A stretch of 64,000 bases of DNA from Saccharopolyspora indica (GCF_027853965.1 NZ_JAQGLB010000020.1:1-64000), one strand, 5' to 3'. Positions 52,602 through 63,105 are shown, counted from the stretch's first letter. Program-made: numbers and translations. Notes: generated by a model not told the origin, from the sequence alone.

Positions 52602-53011
52602 CGCTCGTTGAAGTGCATGTCGCGGCCGGCCTGGTAGACCCTGCCGTGCTCGGACGCCCTGCCGTACATCGTCGAGGTGCTGCTCTCCGGCAGCGCGGGG
52701 CGCAGCTCCTCGATCAACCGGCTCAGTTCGGTGGCCAGCTCGGGGTTCTTGTTGAGCAAGCGGTGCAGCCGGGACCGCCATTCCGCGGTGAGCGCTTCCC
52801 CCGCGGCCTCTTCATCGCCGGTTCGGGCGGCCGCCAGCGCTTCCTCTCGGGAGCCGTCGAAATCCGCTTCCACGGTCTCGGCCTGCTCGGGGTGCACTCG
52901 GCGCCACAGCGCTCCGAGCCCGTTCTTGGCCTGTTGCCACGCACTGGTCGTCAGCGATTCCACCAGCGTGTTCGCCGCGGACGACGCCAAGGCGGCGAGT
53001 TCGGGATCCAT
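52598..53011 (-). CDS. Small helical protein with C-terminal VYQAGRD motif, partner of the STAND NTPase
   Basis: A 137-residue protein that I do not recognise as a named family. ATG at 53011 has a G-rich site before GACGAA; the longer frame has no start context. Residues 1-110 are helical (MDPELAALASSAANTLVESL, WQQAKNGLGALWRRVHPEQ, LHRLLNKNPELATELSRLIE). The last 20 residues, RASEHGRVYQAGRDMHFNER, contain a QAG core like RHIM/BASS amyloid motifs and align with the N-terminus of the STAND protein encoded next. Overlap of 4 nt ensures coupled translation. The helical part may be the effector that oligomerised STAND protein activates. Confidence 0.75.
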   Translation of the reverse strand: MDPELAALASSAANTLVESLTTSAWQQAKNGLGALWRRVHPEQAETVEADFDGSREEALAAARTGDEEAAGEALTAEWRSRLHRLLNKNPELATELSRLIEELRPALPESSTSTMYGRASEHGRVYQAGRDMHFNER

Positions 53012-53300
53012 TTCGTCCCCCCGATGAAGGGCTATTGGGTGCTCGACTTGGTCGGTGACCATAGACCACCGCATTGGTCGCGCGGTTGGGAATCGAAAAG
53101 GTTCACGCCGACGTCGAAAGGATTCCGAAATTCGCGGAATATGCCATGAATGGGCGAGCTCTTCATCGTTCACAGAATGTGAAGCGATTTCTGATTCGAT
53201 GGGCCGAACGGTCACCGCGCCGTTCGGGCCTGGAGAGGGAGATCACCCCAGGTGTGGCCAGGGGGTCGACACGGAACTCAAGGTTGATATTTTGTTGAAC

Positions 53301-53852
53301 ATGCAGGTAGATCCTCTGAGGGACGGCTTGTCCGGGGTTCGTCGCGCCGCAGTGGTCCTGGCGGGTGCCGGGCTGACCGCGCTGCTGGTGGCGGGGTGCG
53401 GCTCGGGCGGCCAGGCGGCGTCCGAGTCAGGCGAGGCCTCGGCGTCCGCCGACGCGCAGGCCGCGCCGCTGCCGGTCGTGGATGACGTGGACGAGGCTGT
53501 CGGTGCCACCGGCGAGGGCGACACCACCGGGCAGGACGAATCCGCCGACGACTACCAGGGCGGCGACCACCGGGGCGGCGGGGCTCCGCTGATCGTCCGG
53601 GCCAACGGCACCTCGCTGACCGAGGACTGCGCGGCCCGGAAGGTCATCGTGCTGGCCAGCGACGCCGACCTGACGCTCAACGGCGCCTGCTCGCTGGTCA
53701 AGGTCCAGGGCGGCAACTCCACCGTCGACGTGGGCTCCGCGCAGAAGATCATCGCGGTCGGCCCCGGCAGCGCGGTGCACTACGCCTCCGGCCGGCCGCA
53801 GGTGGTCAACAAGGGCGGCACCGTCTCCCAGGGCGGCTCGGCGACACCCTGA
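53301..53852 (+). CDS. DUF3060-like lipoprotein
   Basis: A 183-residue secreted protein. The signal peptide ends with the lipobox LLVAGC (VVLAGAGLTALLVAGCGSGG). A low-complexity acidic linker follows (about residues 40-85), then a DUF3060-like beta-rich repeat domain (DCAARKVIVLASDADLTLNG, CSLVKVQGGNSTVDVGSAQK, IIAVGPGSAVHYASGRPQVV). The ATG at 53301 lacks a good ribosome site; a TTG at 53328 with GAGGGA upstream is possible but would shorten the signal. Function unknown. Preceded by a 289-bp gap with no recognised sites. Confidence 0.78.
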   Translation: MQVDPLRDGLSGVRRAAVVLAGAGLTALLVAGCGSGGQAASESGEASASADAQAAPLPVVDDVDEAVGATGEGDTTGQDESADDYQGGDHRGGGAPLIVRANGTSLTEDCAARKVIVLASDADLTLNGACSLVKVQGGNSTVDVGSAQKIIAVGPGSAVHYASGRPQVVNKGGTVSQGGSATP

Positions 53853-53869
53853 CCGTTCCGCAGGTGAAA

Positions 53870-53917
53870 GCCCGTGAGCGTTTTGTGGGGTTATAGCACC
53901 ACAAAACGCTCACGGGC
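53870..53917. terminator. Hairpin repeat, CCGTGAG family, copy 3
   Basis: A perfect 19-bp inverted repeat (53870-53888 and 53899-53917, beginning GCCCGTGAGCGTTTTGTGG) with a 10-nt loop containing TTATAG. It lies between the convergent lipoprotein and methyltransferase genes. The best-formed copy of the family. Confidence 0.82.
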
Positions 53918-53935
53918 TCTGCCTGCGCCGATCGG

Positions 53936-54766
53936 TCAGGCCGGGTTGTGCCCGAAGTGGACCGTCTTCGCGGTGAGCAGGAAGAGGTCCGGGCGCTGGT
54001 CGAGGCCCATCGGGTCGGCCGGGTCCAGCAGGCGGTCCAGCGCGGCGAGGTCCTCGGCGTCCAGGTGGTCCTGGAGGCCGTGGCGGTAGCGCTCGGCCGT
54101 TCCGCGCAGCCACCGCCGGGTTCCGTCGTCCAGCGGGGCCGGGCGGTCGACCAGGAAGGTCTTGCTGCGGGTGCCGTCGAGGCCTGCCGCGCGCAGCATG
54201 TCGGCCCAGGTCTCCACCGTCGCGACCGAGCCGGGCAGTTCGGCGCGCATCTGGTTGAACCGCTCGGACATCGCCGCGTCGATGCGCGACTGCAGTCCGG
54301 GTCGGCCGAAGCCGAAGTCGTGCGGCAGCCAGCGGGTCGGCAGCCCGCCCTCCACGACCGCCAGCACGCCGCCCGGCGCCAGCAGCCGCGCCAGCCGGTC
54401 CAGCGCGTCCTGCTGGTCGCCGACGTGGTGCACGGTCTGCGCCGTCCAGATCAGGTCCGCGGTGCCGAGGTCGTCCAGCCCGGCCGGGAACTCGGCGACC
54501 TGGGTGCGCAGTTCGACCCCGAGCCGCTTCGCCCGCTGCTCGGCCCGCGCCAGCAGCTCCGGCGTGCCGTCGACGGCGGTCACCTCGGCCTTCGGGAACG
54601 CGGCCGCCAGCTGGCAGGCGGCCACGCCCGGGCCGCTGCCGACGTCCGTGATCCGCCGCGGCTCCAGCTGCGCCAGCTCGGCCAGCGCCAGCTGCACGTA
54701 GGGCCGGTACGCCTCCCCTTCGAGTTCGAGCACGTCGGCCATCGCCGCCCAGTCGTGGTCGGTCAT
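53936..54766 (-). CDS. SAM-dependent methyltransferase
   Basis: A 276-residue class I methyltransferase: motif I ITDVGSGPGVAACQLAAAFP, AEVTAVDGTPELLARAEQ (motif II), ADLIWTAQTVHHVGDQQDAL and RLLAPGGVLAVVEGGLP. ATG at 54766 has GGAG seven bases upstream. It is divergent from an XRE-cupin regulator gene with a 88-nt gap, so that regulator may control it. The substrate is unknown; a small molecule is likely from the fold type. Confidence 0.85.
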   Translation of the reverse strand: MTDHDWAAMADVLELEGEAYRPYVQLALAELAQLEPRRITDVGSGPGVAACQLAAAFPKAEVTAVDGTPELLARAEQRAKRLGVELRTQVAEFPAGLDDLGTADLIWTAQTVHHVGDQQDALDRLARLLAPGGVLAVVEGGLPTRWLPHDFGFGRPGLQSRIDAAMSERFNQMRAELPGSVATVETWADMLRAAGLDGTRSKTFLVDRPAPLDDGTRRWLRGTAERYRHGLQDHLDAEDLAALDRLLDPADPMGLDQRPDLFLLTAKTVHFGHNPA

Positions 54767-54819
54767 CTGCACTCCAATCCCGGTTGTCCTGCCACCACGG
54801 TGCGCTCGGCCTCGCCGAC

Positions 54820-54850
54820 TTGACAAATCCTGTTGCTGTTTCTGCAATAC
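54820..54850 (+). promoter_or_regulatory. Candidate promoter for the XRE-cupin gene
   Basis: TTGACA at 54820-54825 is an exact -35 consensus; a -10-like AATAC lies at 54846-54850 with a spacing of about 19-20 nt, longer than ideal. The ATG at 54855 is only 4 nt further, so the message may be nearly leaderless. Confidence 0.35.
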
Positions 54851-54854
54851 GAGC

Positions 54855-55424
54855 ATGGATGAAGTGCTCGCCGCGGTCGGACCGCGCCTCAAGGGCATCC
54901 GCCAGCAGCGCAAGTGCACGCTGGCGGCGCTGTCGGAGAAGACCGGGATCTCGGTCAGCACGCTCTCGCGCCTGGAGTCGGGGCAGCGCAAACCGAGCCT
55001 GGAACTGCTGCTGCCGATCGCGCACGCCCACCAGGTGCCGCTGGACGAACTGGTCGGCGCGCCGCCGGTCGGCGACCCGCGGGTGCGGATGAAGCCGTTC
55101 AAGCAGGGCGACGCCACCACGATCGTGCCGCTCACCCAGCAGCCGGGCGGGCTGCAGGCGTTCAAGATGATCATCGGCCCGGAGCGCAGCGAACCCGACC
55201 AGCGCACCCACGAGGGCTACGAGTGGCTCTACGTGCTCAGCGGCAAGCTGCGGCTGGTGCTGGCCCAGCACGACGTGGTGCTCAAGGTGGGCGAAGCGGC
55301 CGAGTTCGACACCCGCGTCCCGCACTGGTTCGGCAGCACCGGCGAAGCGCCGGTGGAGGTGCTCAGCCTCTTCGGCCCGCAGGGCGAGAAGATGCACGTC
55401 CGCGCCAAGCCCCGCGGCGCGTGA
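54855..55424 (+). CDS. XRE-HTH / cupin transcriptional regulator
   Basis: A 189-residue two-domain regulator. Residues ~8-65 are an XRE HTH (LKGIRQQRKCTLAALSEKTG, ISVSTLSRLESGQRKPSLEL). Residues ~95-180 form a cupin (HEGYEWLYVLSGKLRLVLAQ, HDVVLKVGEAAEFDTRVPHW). The His/Glu pattern of metal-binding cupins is partly present. Such regulators sense a small molecule or metal and commonly control a divergent gene, here a methyltransferase. No visible ribosome site before ATG. Confidence 0.88.
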   Translation: MDEVLAAVGPRLKGIRQQRKCTLAALSEKTGISVSTLSRLESGQRKPSLELLLPIAHAHQVPLDELVGAPPVGDPRVRMKPFKQGDATTIVPLTQQPGGLQAFKMIIGPERSEPDQRTHEGYEWLYVLSGKLRLVLAQHDVVLKVGEAAEFDTRVPHWFGSTGEAPVEVLSLFGPQGEKMHVRAKPRGA

Positions 55425-55576
55425 CTTCCCGCTGTCCCGCCTCTCCGGGATTTTCAGTGGTGGTTGCGTTTCGGAGTGATCTTGCGTTGTGGGGGTTTCT
55501 TGTGGCTGGGTTGCGTCACGGTCCCCTGAGGTGCGGTTGAGCAGGACTGGGGTGGACACAGAGGTGTCACGCGCTG

Positions 55577-56344
55577 TCAGCTCCCGCTCGTGATCTTGCT
55601 GATCACGAGGGCGGTCAGCTCGGTCGCCGGCCGCTTGAGGTTGGCACCATCGGCGCGGGTGTCGTAGCTGATCTTGTAGATGACGTTGCGGTACCGGCTG
55701 ATGACCTCCACCTTGTTGTCGGTGACTTCCCGCAGCATCGCCTCGTCGGCGCCGGGCACGTGCACGTCGCCGGCCTTGCGGCTCGCCCTGCCCTCGCGTT
55801 CCATCTCCTCCTTCGCCTGGTCGACGCCGGACTGCTGGGAGGTGGCGTGCCAGATGTAGCTGGTGGCCCACACGCTGGTGTTGGGGACCTTGTCATCGCG
55901 GAAGGTGTCGCGGTTGCTCCAGCTGCACTGCGCGCTCTCCTTCGTCTTCGTCTGGCTGCCGAAGGAGCTGGGTTCGTAGTCCGTGCGGCCGGGGATGTAC
56001 GGCGCGACCTCGTTCTCCTCGAAGAGCGCGCAGCCCAGAGGGGCCTTCGGCAGGTCCAGCGAGGTGTTGACCACCGGCTTCTCCTCCTTGGCCAACTCCT
56101 CCATCAAGAAGAGGCCGCCCACCGCGGCGCCGGCGAGGAGCACCACGCCCACCACGGCCAGCACGGCGATCAGCGGGCCTTTGCTCTTGCGCTTGCCCTG
56201 CTGCGGCGGCATCTGCCCCCACTGGGGGTACGCGTGCTGGACGTACTGCTGCGGATGCTGCTGGCCCTGCGGAACCTGCTGCGGGTACTGCCCGTGGGGC
56301 TGTCCCTCCTGCGGGTACTGCTGCGGCGGGCCGGGGTGGGTCAT
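55577..56344 (-). CDS. Pro/Gln-rich single-pass membrane protein
   Basis: A 255-residue protein that I cannot name. Residues 1-50 are rich in Pro, Gln and Tyr (PPQQYPQEGQPHGQYPQQVP), then a positively charged stop and one helix (PLIAVLAVVGVVLLAGAAVG). The external part has GCALFEENEVAPYIPG, CSWSNRD and a Cys pair, similar in layout to DUF3558-type cell-surface proteins. ATG has GAGGAG upstream. The actinobacterial Pro/Gln-rich cytosolic tail often interacts with cell-division or serine/threonine kinase machinery, but that is general. Alone in its strand run. Confidence 0.78.
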   Translation of the reverse strand: MTHPGPPQQYPQEGQPHGQYPQQVPQGQQHPQQYVQHAYPQWGQMPPQQGKRKSKGPLIAVLAVVGVVLLAGAAVGGLFLMEELAKEEKPVVNTSLDLPKAPLGCALFEENEVAPYIPGRTDYEPSSFGSQTKTKESAQCSWSNRDTFRDDKVPNTSVWATSYIWHATSQQSGVDQAKEEMEREGRASRKAGDVHVPGADEAMLREVTDNKVEVISRYRNVIYKISYDTRADGANLKRPATELTALVISKITSGS

Positions 56345-56629
56345 CGAAGCTCCTCGACAAGGTTTTGCGGATCAGCATCGAAGCACGTGAATCGCCCTCG
56401 TTCTCCTGTTTTCGGGCAAATGTCATGCGTTCGACGCGTTCGCCCGCTTCAGCGTGCGGAGCGCCTCACCGCCCTCGGTCGCACCACCCGTCACATTGCG
56501 TGAGCTGCGCTGCCCACCTCCGCGGCCGGATCCCCGGTTTGCCCAGGTGGACGTGCTCGTGGGGCATTCCCATACTGAGGACATCGACCTCGAAGGGCTC
56601 GACGGCAGCGAGTCGGAGAGGGGTGCGTG

Positions 56630-58465
<1,836 letters not shown>

Positions 58466-58489
58466 CCAGCGGATTCGCTTCGGGGTGAC

Positions 58490-58516
58490 AATTTTCGGAA
58501 TATTCCTCCGGAAATT
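58490..58516. terminator. Weak hairpin after dnaK
   Basis: AATTTTCGGA (58490-58499) pairs with TCCGGAAATT (58507-58516) with one mismatch, 25 nt after the dnaK stop. A possible terminator, low confidence. Confidence 0.35.
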
Positions 58517-58713
58517 CGCGAGAATGCATCGCGTCCGCCGAACGGGGTAGGTGCGCGTGGTTCCCGGCCGCTCCCCGGAATTGCCGCGTTCCTCTGTGGA
58601 CGGTCGCTGGTCTGTTCCGGTGATTGAGTTCCCGGCTTCTGGATTGATGTCGCGGTCTGGCTAGTCTCGAAGGTCCTCGAAAGTTCCGTGCGTGCGGCAT
58701 TGCGAGGTCTGGG

Positions 58714-59541
58714 GTGGAGTGCAGCTTCTGGGAATTCGGCGCGATCGTGCGGCACGAGAAGGCACGTCGCGAGACCGGGGGAGCCGGAGCGCGGCGCAGG
58801 TTCGACATCCCCGCGTTCATCACGTCCCGCGACAGCGGGCTGGACCAGCCGGCGAACCCGGAGGAGGTGCTGGAGGCTGCCGAGGCGAGCGTCCGCGCCA
58901 GAGGATGGATCGCCGGCGGCCGGCTGAGCGACGAGTGGTACGAGATCGTGTCGGCCCTGGTCCACGGCCGCTCCCTGACGTACCTGTACCTCACCGAACC
59001 CGGCCGGCCGGAAACCCGCGCCGTGGCGGCGGTGAGCAACCTGGCGTTCCGCATCGTCCTCCGCGGCGACCAGGTGTGGATCGACGAAGTCGCCACCAGC
59101 GAGGCGGAACGATCGGTGGTGGAATGCCTCCCGGAAGTCAACCCGGCGAACGGGCGAAGCGTCCTGCTGCCAACGGAACTCCTCGCGGCGGCGGCGCTGG
59201 AAGCGGAGAACCACAAGGCGGACCAGGGAGACTGGATCGCCTACGAACTCGGCAAGGCCGACATCGACCCGGCCGACGCTCGTGAGGCGGGGCGACTGGC
59301 GAGGATGGCAGACCGCGTGACGGGGCAGTTCAACGTCGCGATCAGGGATGGTGTCGGCCGGAAGCGTTTTGCACCGTGGGCTATTACCGTTCACCACAAT
59401 TCTTCTGGGCGCGTCGCGCAGATTCCGCAACCGCCGGATGGGGTAGAAGTGCTGGTATCTCCGGGGGATGTTGGCGTGATTGCTGCGGCGCTCCGCGGTT
59501 ACCACGAAGAGATGCGCACGTGTGCTGAATGCCGGCGGTGA
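58714..59541 (+). CDS. EspG-family ESX secretion-associated protein
   Basis: A 275-residue protein resembling EspG chaperones of type VII secretion: FWEFGAIVRHEKARR, GRLSDEWYEIVSALVHGRSL, TYLYLTEPGRPETRAVAAVS, RIVLRGDQVWIDEV and PWAITVHHNSSGRVAQIPQP. EspG binds the PE-PPE pair in the cytosol and delivers it to the ESX system. GTG start has a weak AGG site. Three downstream genes on the same strand encode a PE-like, a DUF3558 and a PPE-like protein, a common non-mycobacterial arrangement. ESX core genes are not in this window. Confidence 0.8.
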   Translation: MECSFWEFGAIVRHEKARRETGGAGARRRFDIPAFITSRDSGLDQPANPEEVLEAAEASVRARGWIAGGRLSDEWYEIVSALVHGRSLTYLYLTEPGRPETRAVAAVSNLAFRIVLRGDQVWIDEVATSEAERSVVECLPEVNPANGRSVLLPTELLAAAALEAENHKADQGDWIAYELGKADIDPADAREAGRLARMADRVTGQFNVAIRDGVGRKRFAPWAITVHHNSSGRVAQIPQPPDGVEVLVSPGDVGVIAAALRGYHEEMRTCAECRR

Positions 59542-59667
59542 ACCCGAAAGCAGGATTCGATGAACACGAACTGATGAAGATTGCGTGAAGACCATCCCGG
59601 AACTGTTGGCTTTCCGGCTGAAGCTGACAGTATCAGGCGCAATGAAGCCTCTTTCCAGGGGGATCAG

Positions 59668-60087
59668 GTGAATGTTCCGATATCGCCGCGAACGGCAGCG
59701 GAGCTGACAGCGGAAGGCGTTCTGACCCCGTTCGATCTGGTCAGCGGCGCGGCGTTGATCGCCGTGGGAACCTACGCCGGTACCGAGACCTTCCACATCC
59801 AGCCCGAGCAGCTCCCGAAGGTGCTGGCGGGTTTGGACGAGGTCCGGGCCAAGTTCGAGTTCGCCCGAGACCAGGCGATGCGGCTCGCGAACTTCCGGGC
59901 GCCAGCCGACGATGACGTGACCATGAGTGCTGCCCAGAAGATTCGTGAACGTGCGCACGGTGGAGAAGGCAGCCTGTTCGATACGGCCGAAGCTCTGATC
60001 GTCTGGATTGAGGCGTTCGAGAAGGCTGTTCAGGCGGCGATCCGGGACCATCAGCGCATCGATGAGGACAACAGGATGGGTGGCTGA
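59668..60087 (+). CDS. PE-like / WXG-superfamily small protein (putative ESX substrate)
   Basis: A 139-residue mostly helical protein. Helices include PFDLVSGAALIAVGTYAGTE, LPKVLAGLDEVRAKFEFARD and LFDTAEALIVWIEAFEKAVQ AAIRDH. GTG at 59668 has GGGGG upstream. It lacks the typical PE motif but its two-helix C-terminal region and its place between espG-like and DUF3558/PPE-like genes match the PE partner slot seen in related actinomycetes. It may pair with the PPE-like product. Family identity is inferred mainly from context. Confidence 0.65.
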   Translation: MNVPISPRTAAELTAEGVLTPFDLVSGAALIAVGTYAGTETFHIQPEQLPKVLAGLDEVRAKFEFARDQAMRLANFRAPADDDVTMSAAQKIRERAHGGEGSLFDTAEALIVWIEAFEKAVQAAIRDHQRIDEDNRMGG

Positions 60088-60090
60088 CCT

Positions 60091-60675
60091 GTGCAGGCGA
60101 AACAAGTCGTGCTCATCGTTGTCGTCGCTGTGGGCACTCTGCTCCTGGGTGCAGGAATCTGGTACACGTCCTACACCCTTGCAGTAGCCAAAGACCCTGT
60201 TGTTCAACAGAATCCGCCGATGGAGGCAGACCCGTTTCACATCGACCAGCCGAAGAGCCTCAAGACCATCAGCGACCCCTGCCAGCTGCTGAACCCACAG
60301 CAACTCAAGCAACTCGCCTCGCTGCCGACCGGCGTCCCAGAGGAGAGTCTCTGGGATCAGCAGGCTTGCCGCTGGCGGAACCGGCAGCTCACGGTCAGCA
60401 TCTCACCTGATACCACGCAGGGGCTGGGGTTGAAGAACACGGCGAAGAACGTCTCGGACGGTGTTCCGACAGGCGAGGTTTCCGGGTACCCGGTGGTGCA
60501 CTACGGGCAGAGCGCCGGATCCTGCGGAACCTACGTCGGTACTTCGGCGACCGAGCTTCTGCTGGTCAGCTTCCAGGTCGGAGCGGATGGCCGGAGCAAT
60601 CCGGAGTATGCGGATCCGTGCGCGATGTCTGACAAGATCACGGACATGGTGCTGTCAAATCTTCCGGAGGAGTAA
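60091..60675 (+). CDS. DUF3558-like membrane-anchored protein
   Basis: A 194-residue protein with an N-terminal helix (VVLIVVVAVGTLLLGAGIWY) and a DUF3558-type domain: ISDPCQLLNPQQLKQLASLP, QACRWRNRQLTVSISPD, and SCGTYVGTSATELLLVSFQV with paired Cys. GTG start is 3 nt after the previous stop. DUF3558 proteins are surface proteins often encoded with ESX substrates. Here it lies between the PE-like and PPE-like genes, so it may be part of the same surface system. Confidence 0.78.
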   Translation: MQAKQVVLIVVVAVGTLLLGAGIWYTSYTLAVAKDPVVQQNPPMEADPFHIDQPKSLKTISDPCQLLNPQQLKQLASLPTGVPEESLWDQQACRWRNRQLTVSISPDTTQGLGLKNTAKNVSDGVPTGEVSGYPVVHYGQSAGSCGTYVGTSATELLLVSFQVGADGRSNPEYADPCAMSDKITDMVLSNLPEE

Positions 60676-60713
60676 CGGAAATTCTTTCGGATGGGTCAGG
60701 ATCTGGGGGAATG

Positions 60714-61949
60714 ATGGGAGCTTTCGACTGGCTGTTCGGGAAGCAAGTGGTACCGGGGCAGGCTCAGGCCGTATTCGATCATGTGAAGACGTACAACCAG
60801 GTCGTGCCTGGGTCGGTCGTTCCGATGTCTCACGTCGGGGCGGCGTGGCAAAGAGAGGTGCGCGATGCATTCGTGGACGCTGATGCCGCGTTGAGCCGGG
60901 TGTTGAAGGACTCCGAGGTCTTGATGCAGGGCGGAGCGGCCGATCAGGCGCGCGAGGCGGTTACTCCGTTGGCCCGTGCGACTCGGGAAGCGAGCGAGAT
61001 CGCGGAGCTGACAGGTAAGGCGGTGGAGGAGCAGGCCGACGTGTCGGCTGACTTCAAGAACGCTTTCCCGGAACCGCACCGGGTTCCGCCGGACAACATC
61101 GGCTGGGGTGACTACGTCAACCCGTATGCGTTCGCGCTGAAGTCGGGAGTCCGGGCGGGGCACGAGGAAGTGCGGGACCAGATCGAAGCGCAGGCGCGGC
61201 AGCAGTACGAGGACTACGCCCGCAGTACGAACGAGCGGATCAACGGCATCCAACAGTTCTCGCCGCCGCCCAAGTTCACCGCCGACGTCGAGCCCGCGAA
61301 GACCGACCCGGTGCACAAGGTCGAGCCGACCAGCAGCCACACCACCGCCAAGCCCGAGGCGGAGCAGCCCGCGGTGCCGCCGGTGGCTGATCCCGGGCCG
61401 CCGTCGGTGCCGGACCAACCGGCCGCCGCGGCCGCCGCACCCGTGGCGCCCGCTGAGTCCGGCTCGGCGTGGGTGGCGCCTGCTGCGGGCGGCAGCCCGG
61501 TGGCAGGTGGGAGTGCTCCTGCCCCCGGCGGCGCTGGCGGGGTGGCCGGGGGCGTGGTCGTGCCGCCGGGCGGGAGCGGCGGTCGCCCGGCTTCGCCCGG
61601 GACAGGGCGTGGCGGTGGCACCGGGACCGGCCGGGGTGGTGACACGGGGAAGGGCCTTCCCGGTGGCGGTCGTTCCGGGAGTGGCGGCGGCTCGACGCCT
61701 CCGGGCTCCACCGGTTCCGCGAGCCCGGCCGCGCGCTGGGCGTCCGGCAGCGGCGGTGTGGCCGGTGGGGCGCCTGCGGCTGGTGGGCGGCAGAAGGAGG
61801 AGGACAAGGAGCACGGTCGCAAGTTCGTCAAGGGCGACCGGGGTGCGTGGAGCGATCTCGAGATCCCCAAGGTCGCTCCGCCGGTGTTCGGCGACTGGGA
61901 GGCCGAGGCGCGCAAGGGCAAGCCGCCGCGACCTCCCGAGCAGACATGA
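60714..61949 (+). CDS. PPE-like ESX substrate with Gly/Pro-rich tail
   Basis: A 411-residue protein. The N-terminal ~170 residues are helical (HVGAAWQREVRDAFVDADAA, REAVTPLARATREASEIAEL), in the style of PPE-related partners of EspG. Residues ~200-370 are low-complexity, rich in Ala, Pro and Gly (GGSGGRPASPGTGRGGGTGT), and the end (KFVKGDRGAWSDLEIPKVAP) is a conserved-looking tail. ATG 60714 is four bases after GGGGGA; ATG 60711 is an alternative. A secreted or surface role with the PE-like protein is likely. Confidence 0.68.
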   Translation: MGAFDWLFGKQVVPGQAQAVFDHVKTYNQVVPGSVVPMSHVGAAWQREVRDAFVDADAALSRVLKDSEVLMQGGAADQAREAVTPLARATREASEIAELTGKAVEEQADVSADFKNAFPEPHRVPPDNIGWGDYVNPYAFALKSGVRAGHEEVRDQIEAQARQQYEDYARSTNERINGIQQFSPPPKFTADVEPAKTDPVHKVEPTSSHTTAKPEAEQPAVPPVADPGPPSVPDQPAAAAAAPVAPAESGSAWVAPAAGGSPVAGGSAPAPGGAGGVAGGVVVPPGGSGGRPASPGTGRGGGTGTGRGGDTGKGLPGGGRSGSGGGSTPPGSTGSASPAARWASGSGGVAGGAPAAGGRQKEEDKEHGRKFVKGDRGAWSDLEIPKVAPPVFGDWEAEARKGKPPRPPEQT

Positions 61950-62006
61950 TCGGCCGGGGCAGCGTGCCGATGCCGGAACGATCGCCGGTCGGTTAGCCTT
62001 CTGGCC

Positions 62007-63002
62007 GTGCTCTTCTTCGTGATCGCCGCTGTGCTGTTCGGCATCTTCCTGATCGGCTTCATCCGCGACCGGCGTCGGGTGCGCAACGGCGTCTACCTGT
62101 TCTTCTGCCTGATGTTCGTGCTCGCCGGGCTGCTGTTCGAACTCGCCAAGATCAACGAGTTCGCCGCGGCGCTGACCCTCGCGGTGCTGGTGATCATGGT
62201 GCCGGTGACGGTGCTGGTGCTCGCCGGGTTCCTGATCGCCAACGGGATCACGATGCTGCGCCGGGAGGGCAGGCGGGTGGCGAACCTGCTGTCGCTGGCC
62301 GCCGGGCTCGGGATCATCGGGTTGATCGTGCTGAGCTTCGTGGCCAACTACTTCCAGCTGGGCGCGGTCTCGGCGTTCGTCAACGCCGTGACCAGCGTGC
62401 TGTTCTACGTGTCGTTCCTGTTCGTGTGCTTCCTGCTGTACTCCTTCGTCTACGGCAAGTTCCCGCACAAGACCGATGTCGACTTCATCGTGGTGCTCGG
62501 CTCCGGCCTGCTCGGTTCCCGGGTGCCGCCGCTGCTGGCCAGCAGGCTCGACCGGGGCCGCGCGGTGTTCGAGGCCGAGCGCGCACGGGGCAGGGAACCG
62601 CTGCTGGTCACCTCCGGCGGGCAGGGGCCGGGCGAGGAGCTGCCCGAGGCGCGTGCGATGGCCGACTACCTGATCGAGCGCGGGGTGCCCGCCGAGCAGG
62701 TCCTGGTCGAGGACCAGTCGCGCACCACCGACCAGAACCTCCGGTTCAGCAAGGCGATCATGGCGGAGGTCAAGCCGGACTTCCGCTGCCTGGTGGTCAC
62801 CAACAACTTCCACGTGATGCGGGCCGCGCGCATCGCCCGCGCGGAGAAGGTCAACGGCCAGGTGATCGGTTCGCCCACCGCGCGGTACTACTGGCCGAGC
62901 GCGACGATCCGCGAGTTCGTGGCGGTCTTCCTCTCGCACAAGGTGATCAACGGCGGCATCTGCGTGCTGCTGTTCCTCGGCGGCCTGGCCCCGAACTCCT
63001 GA
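62007..63002 (+). CDS. YdcF/DUF218-family membrane protein
   Basis: A 331-residue protein with four or five hydrophobic helices in the first half (MLFFVIAAVLFGIFLIGF, GVYLFFCLMFVLAGLLFEL, TLAVLVIMVPVTVLVLAGF) and a DUF218/YdcF Rossmann-like domain after (DVDFIVVLGSGLLGSR, LLVTSGGQGPGEELPEAR, VEDQSRTTDQNLRFSKAIM, LVVTNNFHVMRAARIARAE). The family includes SanA-like envelope factors. GTG is preceded by TAGCCT 8 nt upstream, a -10-like box, and no ribosome site, which suggests a leaderless message. Role probably in envelope biogenesis. Confidence 0.82.
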   Translation: MLFFVIAAVLFGIFLIGFIRDRRRVRNGVYLFFCLMFVLAGLLFELAKINEFAAALTLAVLVIMVPVTVLVLAGFLIANGITMLRREGRRVANLLSLAAGLGIIGLIVLSFVANYFQLGAVSAFVNAVTSVLFYVSFLFVCFLLYSFVYGKFPHKTDVDFIVVLGSGLLGSRVPPLLASRLDRGRAVFEAERARGREPLLVTSGGQGPGEELPEARAMADYLIERGVPAEQVLVEDQSRTTDQNLRFSKAIMAEVKPDFRCLVVTNNFHVMRAARIARAEKVNGQVIGSPTARYYWPSATIREFVAVFLSHKVINGGICVLLFLGGLAPNS

Positions 63003-63105
63003 GGCCGGGGCACGGGTTCGAGCCCTCCCGGATAGGATCGCCGCGTTCATCCGCGGGGGCGTGCGCTGACTCCCGCGCTGCTTCGTCTTGAGTGAAGGGG
63101 AGTTC

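Noticed and set aside
56345-56629. HspR-binding HAIR element upstream of dnaK
   Set aside because: Read for CTTGAGT-N7-ACTCAAG on both strands; nothing close was found.
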